Origin: Chloroflexota bacterium
Lineage (GTDB): Bacteria; Chloroflexota; Anaerolineae; Anaerolineales; Villigracilaceae
Length of the DNA stretch: 64,000 nt
NCBI GenBank assembly: GCA_016234485.1
Contig: JACRBL010000067.1
Span: forward strand, 87,295 to 151,294
Direction of reading: 5' to 3'
In this document: positions 30,682 through 39,750 of the stretch, in pieces
Position numbering within the stretch: the first letter of the stretch is position 1
How the letters are laid out: every line of letters starts with the position of its first letter
The notes under the pieces: generated by a model
What the model was told of the DNA's origin: nothing
Database searches by the model: none
The model's input: the letters and a program-made list of their open reading frames with translations, nothing else
Position numbers and translations under genes: made by a program

Positions 30682-31770
30682 TTTTTTCCAGGATTCGTCT
30701 TAAGATACGACTCCATGAACGCGTCCAAATCGCCATCGAGAATGGCTTGGGTGTTGCCGCGCTCGAAGTCGGTGCGGTGATCCTTCACCATTTGATACGG
30801 ATGCAACACGTACGAGCGTATCTGGCTTCCCCACTCGGCCTTCGTATACTCGCCGCGCAGGACAGCCACTTCTTCATCTTTTTCAGCTTTCTTGATTTCG
30901 AGCAATCGCGCCCGCAAAATCCGAATGGCAAACTCGCGGTTCTGCGATTGTGAGCGTTCATTTTGACAGGTGACAACGATGCCCGTCGGCAAATGCGTGA
31001 TGCGGATGGCGGTGGAGTTTTTCTGAACGTTTTGCCCGCCCGCGCCAGACGAGCGGAAGACATCCACTTTGATCTCGCTCGGGTCGATCTCGACCTCGGG
31101 GTCGTCCATCGCGACCTGGGGCAGAATCTCCACCAGAGCGAAGGAGGTGTGTCGGCGATGCGCCGCGTCAAACGGCGAGAGGCGCACGAGGCGATGCACG
31201 CCTTTTTCCGAGCGCAGGTAGCCGAACGCGTATTTGCCGTTGACGGCAATCGTCACCGATTTAAGTCCCGCTTCTTCGCCATCGGTGCGATCCAACACTT
31301 CGGTCTCGAAGCCGCGCTTCTCGGCCCAGCGCAGGTACATGCGCTCGATCATGGCGGCCCAATCCTGCGAGTCCGTGCCGCCCGCGCCCGCGTGGATGGC
31401 AAGAATGGCCGAGTCGTCGTCATAACGGCCAGAGAGCATGGCCGTAAAAGAACGCTCATCCACTTCATGCTCGACGGATTCGGTTTCCGCAACCAAATCG
31501 GCGCGCATGGACTCGTCATCCAAATGCGAGAGTTCGAGCGCGTCGTGCAGTTTACGCTGGAACGCGCGCCAACCGTCCACTTCATCGCGGAGTTTGGCGG
31601 CCTCACGGCTGACGCGTTGCGCCGCCACAGAGTCGTTCCAGAAATCAGGCTCGGCGATTTTTTTGTCTAATTCAGCAAGTTGGGATTCTTTGGCGGGAAA
31701 GTCAAAGACGCTCCAGGATTTGGTTGACGGTTTCCTGTGCGTGCGTTAAGCGATCAATAAGGTCTTGCAT
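30678..31770 (-). CDS. prfB: Peptide chain release factor 2, programmed +1 frameshift
   Basis: Release factor 2 of about 363 residues read from two frames. The first 22 codons (MQDLIDRLTHAQETV...ILERL) end at CTT-TGA (31707-31702); a +1 slip onto TTG/TGAC continues as DFPAKESQLAELDKKIAEPDFW. GGAG lies 6 nt before CTT on the mRNA, the internal Shine-Dalgarno that stimulates slippage in other bacteria. The codon-recognition SPF motif (VRLSPFDAAHRRHTS) and the catalytic SGAGGQNVQKNSTAIRITH (GGQ) are intact. Start at the ATG 31770 behind GGAGGAATC. Expression should be self-regulated by RF2 level. Confidence 0.93.
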
Positions 31771-31811
31771 GATTCCTCCAGAGGGTCGCGGACTCCAATG
31801 TCTCTGACGTT

Positions 31812-31845
31812 GGGACTCCGAAGTCTCCGACTTCGGAGTCCGAGT
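31812..31845. repeat. Hairpin between prfB and ftsY
   Basis: GGACTCCGAAGTC / GACTTCGGAGTCC, 13-bp perfect stem with TCC loop. No T-run, so a repeat rather than a proven terminator. Confidence 0.75.
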
Positions 31846-31848
31846 CAA

Positions 31849-32757
31849 TTAACTTTGTAATATTCCATCCACAAATGAGTCAGGGTCAAATGGCGTCAGG
31901 TCTTCGGGTTTTTCGCCAAGGCCTGCGAACAGAATCGGGATGCCAAGTTCCTTTTGAATCGCGAAGGCCATTCCGCCGCGTGCCGAAGAATCCAACTTGG
32001 AAAGGATGATGCCCGTCACGTTAACGGTTTCTTTAAATTTGCGCGCCTGTTCGAGCGCGTTCTGTCCCGTGGTCGCGTCCAGCACGAGCCAGACGTGATG
32101 CGGCGCGCCCGCCAGGGCCTTGCCCACTACGCGATGGACTTTGCGAAGTTCCTCCATCAAATTGAAGCGCGTCTGCAAGCGCCCGGCCGTGTCCACGAGC
32201 ACGATATCCATGCCGCGCGCGACTCCCGACTGGACGGCGTTGAACGCCACCGCGCCAGGGTCGGATTCAGGCGCGCCCGCCACCACCGGGACGTTGAGGC
32301 GATCTCCCCAAACCTGGAGCTGATCCACCGCCGCGGCGCGGAACGTGTCCGCCGCGCCGAAGAGGATGGATTTGCCCTCGGCGTGGAAGCGCTGTCCCAG
32401 CTTGGCCGCGCTGGTGGTTTTACCCGAGCCGTTCACGCCGACGAGCAGAATCACTGTCGGACGCGCGGAAAAATCGAGCGCGGGAGGCGTGTCGAGGCGG
32501 GCGCGGAGTTCCGCCCGAAGCGAGGATTTAAGTTCCTCGGAGCGAAGCAGGCCGCGGTCACGCGTGATGCGTTTGAGGGCGTCGAGTACGCTGGTGGCGG
32601 TGTCAATTCCCAAGTCCGCTTGAATGAGGAGCGCTTCGAGTTCGTCCCACGTTTCGTCGGTGATCTCGGTCGCGCCAAAGAAGGATGCGACGCGTCCAAA
32701 GGCGGCTTTGCCCGTTTTGGAAAGTCCCGCGCGCCAGCGGGATAGGATATCAGTCAT
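31849..32757 (-). CDS. ftsY: Signal recognition particle receptor FtsY
   Basis: A 302-residue SRP GTPase: an N domain of about 85 residues and a G domain with G1 LLVGVNGSGKTTSAAKL, DTFRAAAVDQLQVW, DTAGRLQTRFNLMEEL (G3), SKLDSSARGG (G4) and the C-terminal GLGEKPEDLTPFDPDSFVDGIL. The acidic A domain of E. coli FtsY is absent, as in many bacteria. Docks SRP-ribosome complexes at the membrane. TATAAT lies 8 nt before the ATG on the minus strand, close to the leaderless pattern. Confidence 0.95.
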   Translation of the reverse strand: MTDILSRWRAGLSKTGKAAFGRVASFFGATEITDETWDELEALLIQADLGIDTATSVLDALKRITRDRGLLRSEELKSSLRAELRARLDTPPALDFSARPTVILLVGVNGSGKTTSAAKLGQRFHAEGKSILFGAADTFRAAAVDQLQVWGDRLNVPVVAGAPESDPGAVAFNAVQSGVARGMDIVLVDTAGRLQTRFNLMEELRKVHRVVGKALAGAPHHVWLVLDATTGQNALEQARKFKETVNVTGIILSKLDSSARGGMAFAIQKELGIPILFAGLGEKPEDLTPFDPDSFVDGILQS

Positions 32758-32795
32758 GGGCGGCGATTATATCATGGGGGCTTAATGTTTTATGT

Positions 32796-32801
32796 TATAC
32801 T
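32796..32801 (+). promoter_or_regulatory. -10 box of the trx unit
   Basis: TATACT with a leader of about 45-50 nt to the AGAGGT Shine-Dalgarno and ATG 32855. No clear -35. Confidence 0.5.
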
Positions 32802-32854
32802 CACCGACTGGCTTGACCAGGAAGGGTCATGCAAATTTCCAAAGAGGTAAAGAA

Positions 32855-33199
32855 ATGATCGAAGAACCTGTTCACGTTACCGATGCTGCGTTCGAGCAGA
32901 CCGTTTTGAATTCGCAACTTCCCGTTGTGGTTGATTTTTGGGCGCCGTGGTGCGGGCCGTGCAAGATGGTGGCCCCCATCCTCGACAAACTCGCCAAAGA
33001 AAACGCCGGCAAATTGCTGGTGGCAAAAGTAAATACAGACGACAACCCCGAATGGGCGGGCAAGTTTGGCGTGCAAGGCATCCCCACCATGCTGTTCGTT
33101 TCGGGCGGCAAGGTCGTTCACCGACAGGTGGGCGCGTTGCCCGAACGCATGTTACGAGACGTTGTGACCCAGTTTATGGAAGTGATCGCGCAGGCTTAA
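32855..33199 (+). CDS. trxA: Thioredoxin
   Basis: A 114-residue thioredoxin with VVVDFWAPWCGPCKMVAPIL (WCGPC redox site), the cis-Pro loop QGIPTMLFVSGG and standard length. Cytosolic protein disulfide reductase. AGAGGT precedes ATG 32855. The lipoprotein gene follows after 17 bp with its own GGAGG. Confidence 0.93.
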   Translation: MIEEPVHVTDAAFEQTVLNSQLPVVVDFWAPWCGPCKMVAPILDKLAKENAGKLLVAKVNTDDNPEWAGKFGVQGIPTMLFVSGGKVVHRQVGALPERMLRDVVTQFMEVIAQA

Positions 33200-33216
33200 G
33201 GCCGCGGGAGGTCCGC

Positions 33217-33903
33217 ATGAAACGATTAGCGCTGGCAAGTCTGGTTCTGTTCCTGGCAATGATGGCGTGTTCGCCGTTCGCCGTCCCCATTTCTGCGGCA
33301 GATTCGCGGGCCACCTCAATGGCGTCGATCGAGACGCAAGCCGCGCTGACAATGGCCGCCAAGCCCACGCAAAAGCCCCCCAGCGCTCCCGAGCCGACGG
33401 CCACTTTGCTGACGGTTCCAAGCCCGACCTCGACGGGCCTCGCCAGCGAAACTTCCGCCGCCACCGCGGACGGGTCCGCGAGCGCGACGCCCACCATGAC
33501 GTTGACCGCGGGCGGGCCGACAACGACCGCATCCGCCACCGCGAGCGCCACGGCTTCGGCCACGGCCACCTTCTCTGGCACGGTTACAGCCACATTCACA
33601 TTTACGCCCGGCGTCCTTACTTATGGAACAATTCCGCCCGATGTTCCGTATGGATATGTGACGCTGAAGAACCTGTCCAACGACATGGCCTATATTGCCT
33701 TCCGCTGTGCGATGACAAACGGGCTTACTTCCCTGCTCGAATACCCCGTTTACTCGGTAGTGAAAGAAAAGCTACCCACCGGAACCTGTCAGTGGACCGC
33801 CTTCGTGAAAGGCCAGGAATTCAAAGGCGAGTTGCGCGTGAAAAAGTTTGAAGAGTACACATTTACCTTCAAACCGAAGAAAGTAATCGTCAGCCAACCA
33901 TAA
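33217..33903 (+). CDS. Lipoprotein with long Ala/Ser/Thr linker
   Basis: A 228-residue lipoprotein: lipobox MMAC (Cys18), then a low-complexity region (about 40-135) with many TA, SATA and PT repeats, and a small C-terminal domain of about 90 residues (GYVTLKNLSNDMAYIAFRCA, WTAFVKGQEFKGELRVKKFEEYTFTFKPKKV), beta-rich. No family recognised. Paired with the next lipoprotein gene, 28 bp away. Confidence 0.75.
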   Translation: MKRLALASLVLFLAMMACSPFAVPISAADSRATSMASIETQAALTMAAKPTQKPPSAPEPTATLLTVPSPTSTGLASETSAATADGSASATPTMTLTAGGPTTTASATASATASATATFSGTVTATFTFTPGVLTYGTIPPDVPYGYVTLKNLSNDMAYIAFRCAMTNGLTSLLEYPVYSVVKEKLPTGTCQWTAFVKGQEFKGELRVKKFEEYTFTFKPKKVIVSQP

Positions 33904-33931
33904 CAACAAAGGAGAAAAAGGAGTCTCTCGA

Positions 33932-34528
33932 ATGAAAAAAGTTTTACCCTTAATCCTCGTATTGACAGCGCTGCTCGCGGCGTGCGGCCCTAAAGCCGCG
34001 CCGACGATTGACGCCGCCAGCGTACAAGCGTCGGCAGTGGCGATGGCCTACACCATGGCCGCGCAAACCCAGGCGGCGATGCCGACCGCGACATTCACGC
34101 CTTCCCCCACCGCGACCTTTACGCCTGCGCCCCCCACCCCCACCTTCTTCGTGTTGCCCACCATCCCGACCGTTCTCGCCAGCCCCACCAAAGCCGGCGA
34201 CGGCCCATGCTGGCACGCCATGATGCCCAATCCCCCTGGACGAAAATTCACCGCCCGCGTTTGGAATACCACCGGAGCCCCTGTCAACGGTAACATCTGT
34301 CTTTACTGGGACAGGAGCGGCAATGAAGTGACCGGCGTCATTGGAATTTCGCTCGGCAAAAACGCGGACGTACGCCTCGAAGTTCCTCAGGGATGCTACT
34401 CATCCTTCTTCTATGTGAACAACCCCAAGAAACAATCCACGGCCTTCGGCACGGCATTGTGCGCCAACAACGGCGATAAGTGGACGTTCAAAATCACCCC
34501 CAATTCTGTTGTGATGCTTCCCCCCTAA
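33932..34528 (+). CDS. Lipoprotein of unknown function
   Basis: A 198-residue lipoprotein: lipobox LAAC (Cys18), ASVQASAVAMAYTMAAQTQAA helix, a short TFTPSPT linker, and a C-terminal beta-rich domain with four cysteines (GPCWHAM, NICLYWD, GCYSSFFY, ALCANN) that could form two disulfides. A motif VAMAYTMAAQTQ is shared in type with other lipoproteins here. AAGGAG precedes the ATG; a perfect terminator follows. Confidence 0.75.
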   Translation: MKKVLPLILVLTALLAACGPKAAPTIDAASVQASAVAMAYTMAAQTQAAMPTATFTPSPTATFTPAPPTPTFFVLPTIPTVLASPTKAGDGPCWHAMMPNPPGRKFTARVWNTTGAPVNGNICLYWDRSGNEVTGVIGISLGKNADVRLEVPQGCYSSFFYVNNPKKQSTAFGTALCANNGDKWTFKITPNSVVMLPP

Positions 34529-34545
34529 AATGAGCTAAACATGTT

Positions 34546-34578
34546 AAAAAAAGCGGACGCAATTGCGTCCGCTTTTTT
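34546..34578. terminator. Bidirectional terminator
   Basis: 20-bp perfect palindrome GCGGACGCAATTGCGTCCGC flanked by A7 and T6; serves the lipoprotein (+) and murA (-). Confidence 0.92.
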
Positions 34579-34583
34579 GTTGC

Positions 34584-35864
34584 CTATTCCTTCTCACGCG
34601 TAATCTTCGCGCCGAGCGCGCGTAGTTTTTCATCCACGCGTTCGTAGCCGCGGTCAATCTGACCGATGTTGCGGATATCGGACTTCCCATCTGCGGCGAG
34701 GGCGGCCAAGAGGAGCGCCATGCCCGCACGGATATCGGGGCTTTCCATCTTTTCGCTAAACAGGCGATTCGGTCCCTGCACAAGACAGCGGTATGGATCG
34801 CACAAAATGATGCGCGCCCCCATGCCGACGAGTTTATCGGTGAAGTACATGCGTCCCGAATACATCCAATCGTGGAAGAGAACCGAGCCTTTGGCCTGCG
34901 TCGCGACCGTGATGGCAATGCTCATCAAATCGGTGGGAAAAGCCGGCCAGACGTTCGTTTTAATTTCGGGAATCACGCCGCCCAGATCAGGTTTGATCTC
35001 CAACGATTGATCGGCGGGGACGATCAGGTCGTCGCCTTCCACCTTCCAATTGACGCCAAATCGGTGAAAGACCTGCCCGGTCATTTCGAGATAACTCACG
35101 CCCGCGTTACGAATACGCACCTCGCCGCGCGTCACCACCGCCGCGCCGACCATGCTGATCACTTCGAGGTAGTCCGCGCCAACCGTGAACTCGCCGCCGT
35201 GCAATTTGTCCACGCCTTCGATGTGCAGGGTGTTCGAGCCGATGTTTTCGATGCGCGCGCCTAATTTATTTAGGAAGCGGCACAATTCTTGAATGTGCGG
35301 CTCCGAGGCGGCGTTGCGAATCACGGTGATGCCTTTGGCAAGGACGGCGGCCATAATGGCGTTTTCCGTCGCGGTGACGCTGGCTTCGTCCATCAAAATG
35401 TCCGCGCCTTTGAGTCCACGCGCCGAAAATTCGAGCGTGCGGCCATAATTCACCTCCGCGCCCAGGGCTTGCAACGCGAGGATATGCGTATCCAAACGGC
35501 GGCGGCCAATCACGTCTCCGCCGGGAGGCGAGAGGCGCAATATCCCCGCGCGCGCGGTCATTGGTCCCGCGAGCAGAATCGAGGCGCGAATGCGGCGGCA
35601 AAGGTCCGGGTCCAGGTCGGCCGGCCGAAGGGTCCGCGCGGCGATGCGCCAGGAATTGTCGCCCAAGTCTTCCACCTGCGCGCCCAGGCTCTCCAACAGG
35701 TGTCGCATGTCGCTCACGTCGCGGATGCGCGGCACGTTATGCAAAATGATCGGTTCGTCGGTGAGTAGGCACGCCGCCAAAAGGGGCAATGCCGCGTTCT
35801 TGTTCCCGCCCGGTGTGACCTCCCCGCGCAGGGGGTGTCCGCCTTCGATAACAAATTTTTCCAT
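34584..35864 (-). CDS. murA: UDP-N-acetylglucosamine 1-carboxyvinyltransferase, Asp-type active site
   Basis: A 426-residue MurA, first committed step of peptidoglycan precursor synthesis (enolpyruvyl transfer from PEP to UDP-GlcNAc). GGNKNAALP (20-28), the flexible loop LSPPGGDVIGRRRLDTHI, and the C-terminal MALLLAALAADG are present. The residue equal to E. coli Cys115 is Asp117 (codon at 35516-35514), as in mycobacteria and chlamydiae, which makes the enzyme insensitive to fosfomycin. AGGAGACGAC precedes ATG 35864, so an in-frame ATG at 35888 is not used. Confidence 0.95.
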   Translation of the reverse strand: MEKFVIEGGHPLRGEVTPGGNKNAALPLLAACLLTDEPIILHNVPRIRDVSDMRHLLESLGAQVEDLGDNSWRIAARTLRPADLDPDLCRRIRASILLAGPMTARAGILRLSPPGGDVIGRRRLDTHILALQALGAEVNYGRTLEFSARGLKGADILMDEASVTATENAIMAAVLAKGITVIRNAASEPHIQELCRFLNKLGARIENIGSNTLHIEGVDKLHGGEFTVGADYLEVISMVGAAVVTRGEVRIRNAGVSYLEMTGQVFHRFGVNWKVEGDDLIVPADQSLEIKPDLGGVIPEIKTNVWPAFPTDLMSIAITVATQAKGSVLFHDWMYSGRMYFTDKLVGMGARIILCDPYRCLVQGPNRLFSEKMESPDIRAGMALLLAALAADGKSDIRNIGQIDRGYERVDEKLRALGAKITREKE

Positions 35865-35961
35865 GTCGTCTCCTGTGATTTCCGCCATTCTACCAGATTG
35901 ACAAAAACGATAAGGCGCATTACAAAACGCTTACATCGCCTTAATGATCTACACTTTTGAC

Positions 35962-35973
35962 TATAATGAAAAG
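35962..35973 (+). promoter_or_regulatory. Leaderless promoter: TATAAT-N6-ATG
   Basis: TATAAT 35962-35967, spacer GAAAAG, ATG 35974. Best match to consensus in the set. Confidence 0.62.
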
Positions 35974-36765
35974 ATGGAACTTGGATTAATCCTCGCTTTA
36001 CTCATTGGATGGGGCGGCGGCCTGCTCGCAAACTATCTGGCCGACGTCCTGCCGCACACGCGTCGCTTAAGCCAGCCTGCCTGCCCCCACTGCGGCTCTC
36101 AATTTTCCTGGGCGGACTACTTTCTCTTTCGCGCCTGCCGCGCCTGCGGACGAAACCGCTCCCTGCGAACCTGGCTCGTGCAAATCTTCGTGACCGCTCT
36201 CAGCCTATACATTTGGACTTCACCCCCGAAGAACCTCGGTTACGCTTTGGGGATGATCGTCCTGCTATACTTTACAATGGACTTCATCATAGACGCGGAA
36301 CATCGCCTGATCCTGCACCCCACCAGCATCTTCGGCGCGGCCCTCGGACTTTTGGCCGGGTGGCTGCGACAGGGGCTTTCGTCCACACTGATAGGAGGAC
36401 TGGTCGGCTTCCTCGTGATGTTCTTCTTTTACATCCTGGGAGTCGGCTTCGCCAAACTCCGCGCCCGCAAAATGCGCGCCCAGGGACTCGCGGCCGACGA
36501 CGAGGAAGCCCTCGGCGCAGGAGACGTAATCCTCTCCACTATTCTCGGTTTCTTCCTCGGCTGGCCGCTTACTTGGTTTGGCCTTCTGCTCGGCATTTTG
36601 CTGGGCGGCGCCATCAGTGTTCTGTTGGTGATCGGCTTGTTCGTCACCCGTCAATATAAAGAAAAGGCCTGGATGGTTTTCATGCCATACGGGCCGTATT
36701 TCCTGCTTAGCGCGTTCCTGCTCATTTATTTGCCAACCTGGATCAAAACGGTAGTACCTAAGTAG
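35974..36765 (+). CDS. Prepilin peptidase (A24 family)
   Basis: A 263-residue polytopic aspartic peptidase. The N-terminal cytosolic loop has two CxxC pairs (ACPHC and RACRAC) that bind zinc in bifunctional enzymes. The two catalytic aspartates are in FTMDFIIDAEHRLI and in the GxGD motif EALGAGDVILS. It should cut class III prepilins and TadE-like pseudopilins and may N-methylate them. The next genes encode TadE/TadG-like proteins, its likely clients. Start at 35974 from the exact 6-nt spacing to TATAAT; the upstream ATG at 35944 would precede the promoter. Confidence 0.88.
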   Translation: MELGLILALLIGWGGGLLANYLADVLPHTRRLSQPACPHCGSQFSWADYFLFRACRACGRNRSLRTWLVQIFVTALSLYIWTSPPKNLGYALGMIVLLYFTMDFIIDAEHRLILHPTSIFGAALGLLAGWLRQGLSSTLIGGLVGFLVMFFFYILGVGFAKLRARKMRAQGLAADDEEALGAGDVILSTILGFFLGWPLTWFGLLLGILLGGAISVLLVIGLFVTRQYKEKAWMVFMPYGPYFLLSAFLLIYLPTWIKTVVPK

Positions 36766-36816
36766 GATTGGACATTTGTTCGGCAACGTCTAAACTGGAT
36801 TCAGGAAAAAACGGAT

Positions 36817-37866
36817 ATGAAACACCTACTTTCCCTCCACAAACCCAAAAGCAAGGCGCAAGCCATGGTGGAATTTGCCCTGGTCTTGCCCATCTTGCTC
36901 TTGTTAATCTACGGCATCCTCGAAGTGGGACGCCTGATTTTTGTTTATAGTAGCGTTGTCTCCTCGGCGCGTTCGGCGGCCCGCTACGGCGCGGCCACCG
37001 GTCTTAACGCCGGGGGAACCGCCCAGCGTTATCAAGATTGCGGGGGGATGCGCGATGCCGCCCAAAGCGTGGCCTTCCTCAACGAAGTGACGGACGCGGA
37101 TATTACTATCTGGCACGATCAGGGAGAGGGCGTCAACACGGTTGCCTATTGTGCGGCTGGCTCAGCTACTGATCCATCTCTTACGCAGGCAATGATCCTC
37201 GGCAACAACATCCGCGTGCGCGTGGAAGTGGTTTCGCAGTGGACGCCGATCGTCCCAATCGTCCCGCTCGAGCCGCTCGAAATTCGCTCCGTGAGCGCGC
37301 GCACCATCCTGGCAAATGTTTCCATTGCCGTTACATCCCCGCCGCAGAGTTGGAATCCAACCGGCACGGGAGTCGCTCCTGCGTCTGACACGCCAACGGC
37401 CACACCTTCACCCACCGCGACTTTGACGCCAATTTTCACTTTTACGCCATCGCACACGCCTACGCCATCCAGAACGCCCACCAAGACAGCTACTTCTCTG
37501 AGTTGCGATCTGCGCCATAATGCGTTAAAGACCTCGCCGTTTGGTATGACGATTTACAACAACGCGTCTATTTCAGTGACCGTATCCAGCATTCAGATCT
37601 ATTGGAATCCATCCTCACCCGCAGGACAAAAATTAAAGACCATTTACCTTGGAGGCGCACTTATCTGGTCTTCAGAATCAACCGTGAGTCCCTTAACGGT
37701 CAGCGCCTTTATTGGCGATATTACCATCCCAGCTGGCTCTAACGAATTATTACAAATTAACTTCGAGAAAAACTACAAAGACAGCGGCTCCGAACAAATT
37801 TTGGTGACCTTCGCCGAAAACGGATGCCCGATCGTGGATTCCTCGAACTCAGGTCAACTGCCATGA
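36817..37866 (+). CDS. TadE-like pilus/surface protein with Thr/Pro linker
   Basis: A 349-residue protein. N-terminal KSKAQAMVEFALVLPILLLLIYGILEVGRL is the TadE signature (Glu five after the cleavage Gly/Ala and a long helix). VVSSARSAARYGA follows, as in TadE/F pseudopilins. A linker (about 190-228) rich in TPTATPSPT leads to a C-terminal beta-sandwich-like domain (CDLRHNALKTSPFGMTIYNNA) without named family. It begins 52 bp after the prepilin peptidase gene and overlaps the next gene by ATGA. Confidence 0.82.
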   Translation: MKHLLSLHKPKSKAQAMVEFALVLPILLLLIYGILEVGRLIFVYSSVVSSARSAARYGAATGLNAGGTAQRYQDCGGMRDAAQSVAFLNEVTDADITIWHDQGEGVNTVAYCAAGSATDPSLTQAMILGNNIRVRVEVVSQWTPIVPIVPLEPLEIRSVSARTILANVSIAVTSPPQSWNPTGTGVAPASDTPTATPSPTATLTPIFTFTPSHTPTPSRTPTKTATSLSCDLRHNALKTSPFGMTIYNNASISVTVSSIQIYWNPSSPAGQKLKTIYLGGALIWSSESTVSPLTVSAFIGDITIPAGSNELLQINFEKNYKDSGSEQILVTFAENGCPIVDSSNSGQLP

Positions 37867-38315
37867 AAACGAAAAAACGAATCCATCTTTCCACCGAAAA
37901 GGGCCAAAGCCTGGTGGAACTCGCCCTCAGCCTGACCTTCATCCTAATCTTGTTGGCGGGCGTCGTCTACTTTGGCATTGGACTCTTCTATTACATCGCC
38001 ATGCGCGATGCCGCCCAGGAAGGCGCGTTGTATGGCTCGATGAATCCTGATGATGTTGGTGAGATCGAGAGCCGAGTCGCTAACGCCTCTGGTGATGGAC
38101 TGATTCAGATCCTGCACACTGCCGGCGACCTGGATGTCGCTGTTACATACTCAGGCGCTCACTGTGAAGGAAATGGCATTACGGTCACCGTTTCGCATGA
38201 TTACTCGCTAGACTGGCTTCCGATTGGCTCCTTCATTTCCCCGTTCATCGGCTCCAATGTTATCGAATTGCGCGCAGTTGCAACCGACACCATACTTACG
38301 CCGACCTGTCCTTGA
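37863..38315 (+). CDS. TadE/TadF-like protein
   Basis: A 150-residue minor-pilin-like protein: TEKGQSLVELALSLTFILILLAGVVYFGIGLFYYIAMRDAAQEGALYGS is the TadE-type N-terminal segment. The remainder is a small extracytoplasmic domain ending TDTILTPTCP. ATGA overlap with the previous gene and close spacing to the next one indicate one operon with 35974-39631. Confidence 0.82.
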   Translation: MKTKKRIHLSTEKGQSLVELALSLTFILILLAGVVYFGIGLFYYIAMRDAAQEGALYGSMNPDDVGEIESRVANASGDGLIQILHTAGDLDVAVTYSGAHCEGNGITVTVSHDYSLDWLPIGSFISPFIGSNVIELRAVATDTILTPTCP

Positions 38316-38332
38316 TAAAAAATCGCACACCC

Positions 38333-39631
38333 ATGAAACAGCAAAAAACGTCTGAGAGCGGTCAGGCCATCGTCTTGATCGCGGTAGCCCTCGTGGCGCT
38401 GATCGCCATCGTCGGCCTGGCCGTGGATGGCGGTATGGCATACAGCGATCGCCAGCAGGCGCAAAACGCCGCCGATGCGGCCGTGATGTCCGCGGCGTTG
38501 GCGCGCGCAGGCGGCGGCGGTAATTACTCCACCGCCGCGCTTACCATGGCCGCGACGAACGGATATGACAACGACGGGCAGAAAAGCATCGTAGACGTTC
38601 ACCTCCCTCCCATTAGCGGGCCATATGCCGGCAACAATCAATACATTCAGGTGGTCATCACCTCGCGCGTACGCACATTCTTCGCCGGGCTGATTGGGAG
38701 ATCCCAAATCACAAACACCGTGGAAGCCGTGGCCCGCGCAAAGCCCGCCGAGTGGAAGGAAATGCTAAACGGTCATGCCATCGTCAGCCTGGCGCCGCAT
38801 AGCGACTGCCAGAACACCAAAGCCTTTTGGGTGCATGGCGAGGCCACGCTCGAATTACAGGGCGGCGGCATCTGGATCAACTCCGACAATCGCGCCTGCG
38901 CTTTCATGCAACAAGGGAACGGAAGTGTCGCCATCACCGACGACAGCATGTTCTACATTGTGGGCGGCGCCAGCCTGCACAAGCCTTACCTCATCAAGCG
39001 TCAATCGCCTGGCATCGGCTACATGGTGCGAAAAGAGGAAAGCATCGCCCTCCAACCGATCGTCGGCGCAGTTCCCCTTCCCTACCCGCCTCCCTTTGTC
39101 ATGCCAAAAGTTTCCTGTGGAACCAGCGTCGCGACCGTGAATGGCGATACGATGTCGCCTGGATTTTGGGACCCGACCAATGAAGAACCGACCTTCCCAC
39201 CCAAGGGAGTGAAAAACCTCAAGCGCGGCATCTACTGCATCGGCGGAGACGTGCGCGTCCACGGCAACACCGAATTGCACGGGACGGGTGTGTTGCTCAT
39301 CGTGGATGGTTCCGTCCATTTCGCGGGCGATGCCACCATCAACCTCGAAGCGCTGGGCGGCGGCCCCTTCCAGGGATTGCTCCTCTACCTTCCGCTTGGG
39401 AATCGCAACACGGTCGTATTGAACGGCGATTCGGAATCAACGTTCCGCGGCTCCATCCTGGCCCCCTCCTCGCTCATCCGCATCAACGGCAATCACTCCA
39501 ATTACGGTTTCCACAGCCAAATCATCGGCCTGTTCATTGAAGTGAACGGCAGTTCCAATGTCCTCATCAACTACAAAGACGAACAAAATTACGACGCCGC
39601 TTCCTTCCCCTCTGTTGAATTCATCCAATAA
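38333..39631 (+). CDS. TadG-like surface protein, paralogue 1
   Basis: A 432-residue protein with the Tad N-terminus SESGQAIVLIAVALVALIAIVGLAVDGGMAYSDRQQAQNAADAA, then an extracytoplasmic part. The C-terminal half (GIYCIGGDVRVHGNTELHGTGVLLIVDGSVHFAGDATINLEA ... FRGSILAPSSLIRINGN ... SQIIGLFIEVNGSSNVLINY) has short Gly/Asn-turn repeats of a right-handed beta-helix kind seen in DUF7305/TadG-related proteins. Two paralogues follow at 44419 and 45993. ATG 38333 preferred; a TTG at 38312 is in frame. Likely cell-surface or pilus-associated adhesin. Confidence 0.8.
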   Translation: MKQQKTSESGQAIVLIAVALVALIAIVGLAVDGGMAYSDRQQAQNAADAAVMSAALARAGGGGNYSTAALTMAATNGYDNDGQKSIVDVHLPPISGPYAGNNQYIQVVITSRVRTFFAGLIGRSQITNTVEAVARAKPAEWKEMLNGHAIVSLAPHSDCQNTKAFWVHGEATLELQGGGIWINSDNRACAFMQQGNGSVAITDDSMFYIVGGASLHKPYLIKRQSPGIGYMVRKEESIALQPIVGAVPLPYPPPFVMPKVSCGTSVATVNGDTMSPGFWDPTNEEPTFPPKGVKNLKRGIYCIGGDVRVHGNTELHGTGVLLIVDGSVHFAGDATINLEALGGGPFQGLLLYLPLGNRNTVVLNGDSESTFRGSILAPSSLIRINGNHSNYGFHSQIIGLFIEVNGSSNVLINYKDEQNYDAASFPSVEFIQ

Positions 39632-39689
39632 CATAGATTACCCACCGCGGCCGGCCGGACCTTTCGGCGGGCTCCTGTTTAACTTGGGT

Positions 39690-39695
39690 TATAAT
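39690..39695 (+). promoter_or_regulatory. -10 box of the glmS transcript
   Basis: TATAAT with expected start near 39702, which gives about 50 nt of leader before the ribozyme cleavage site. No good -35. Confidence 0.5.
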
Positions 39696-39750
39696 CCCGC
39701 CCGCACATTTTGCCCCAAGGAGGTTGCCCGACATATTTTTCACGGGAAAG

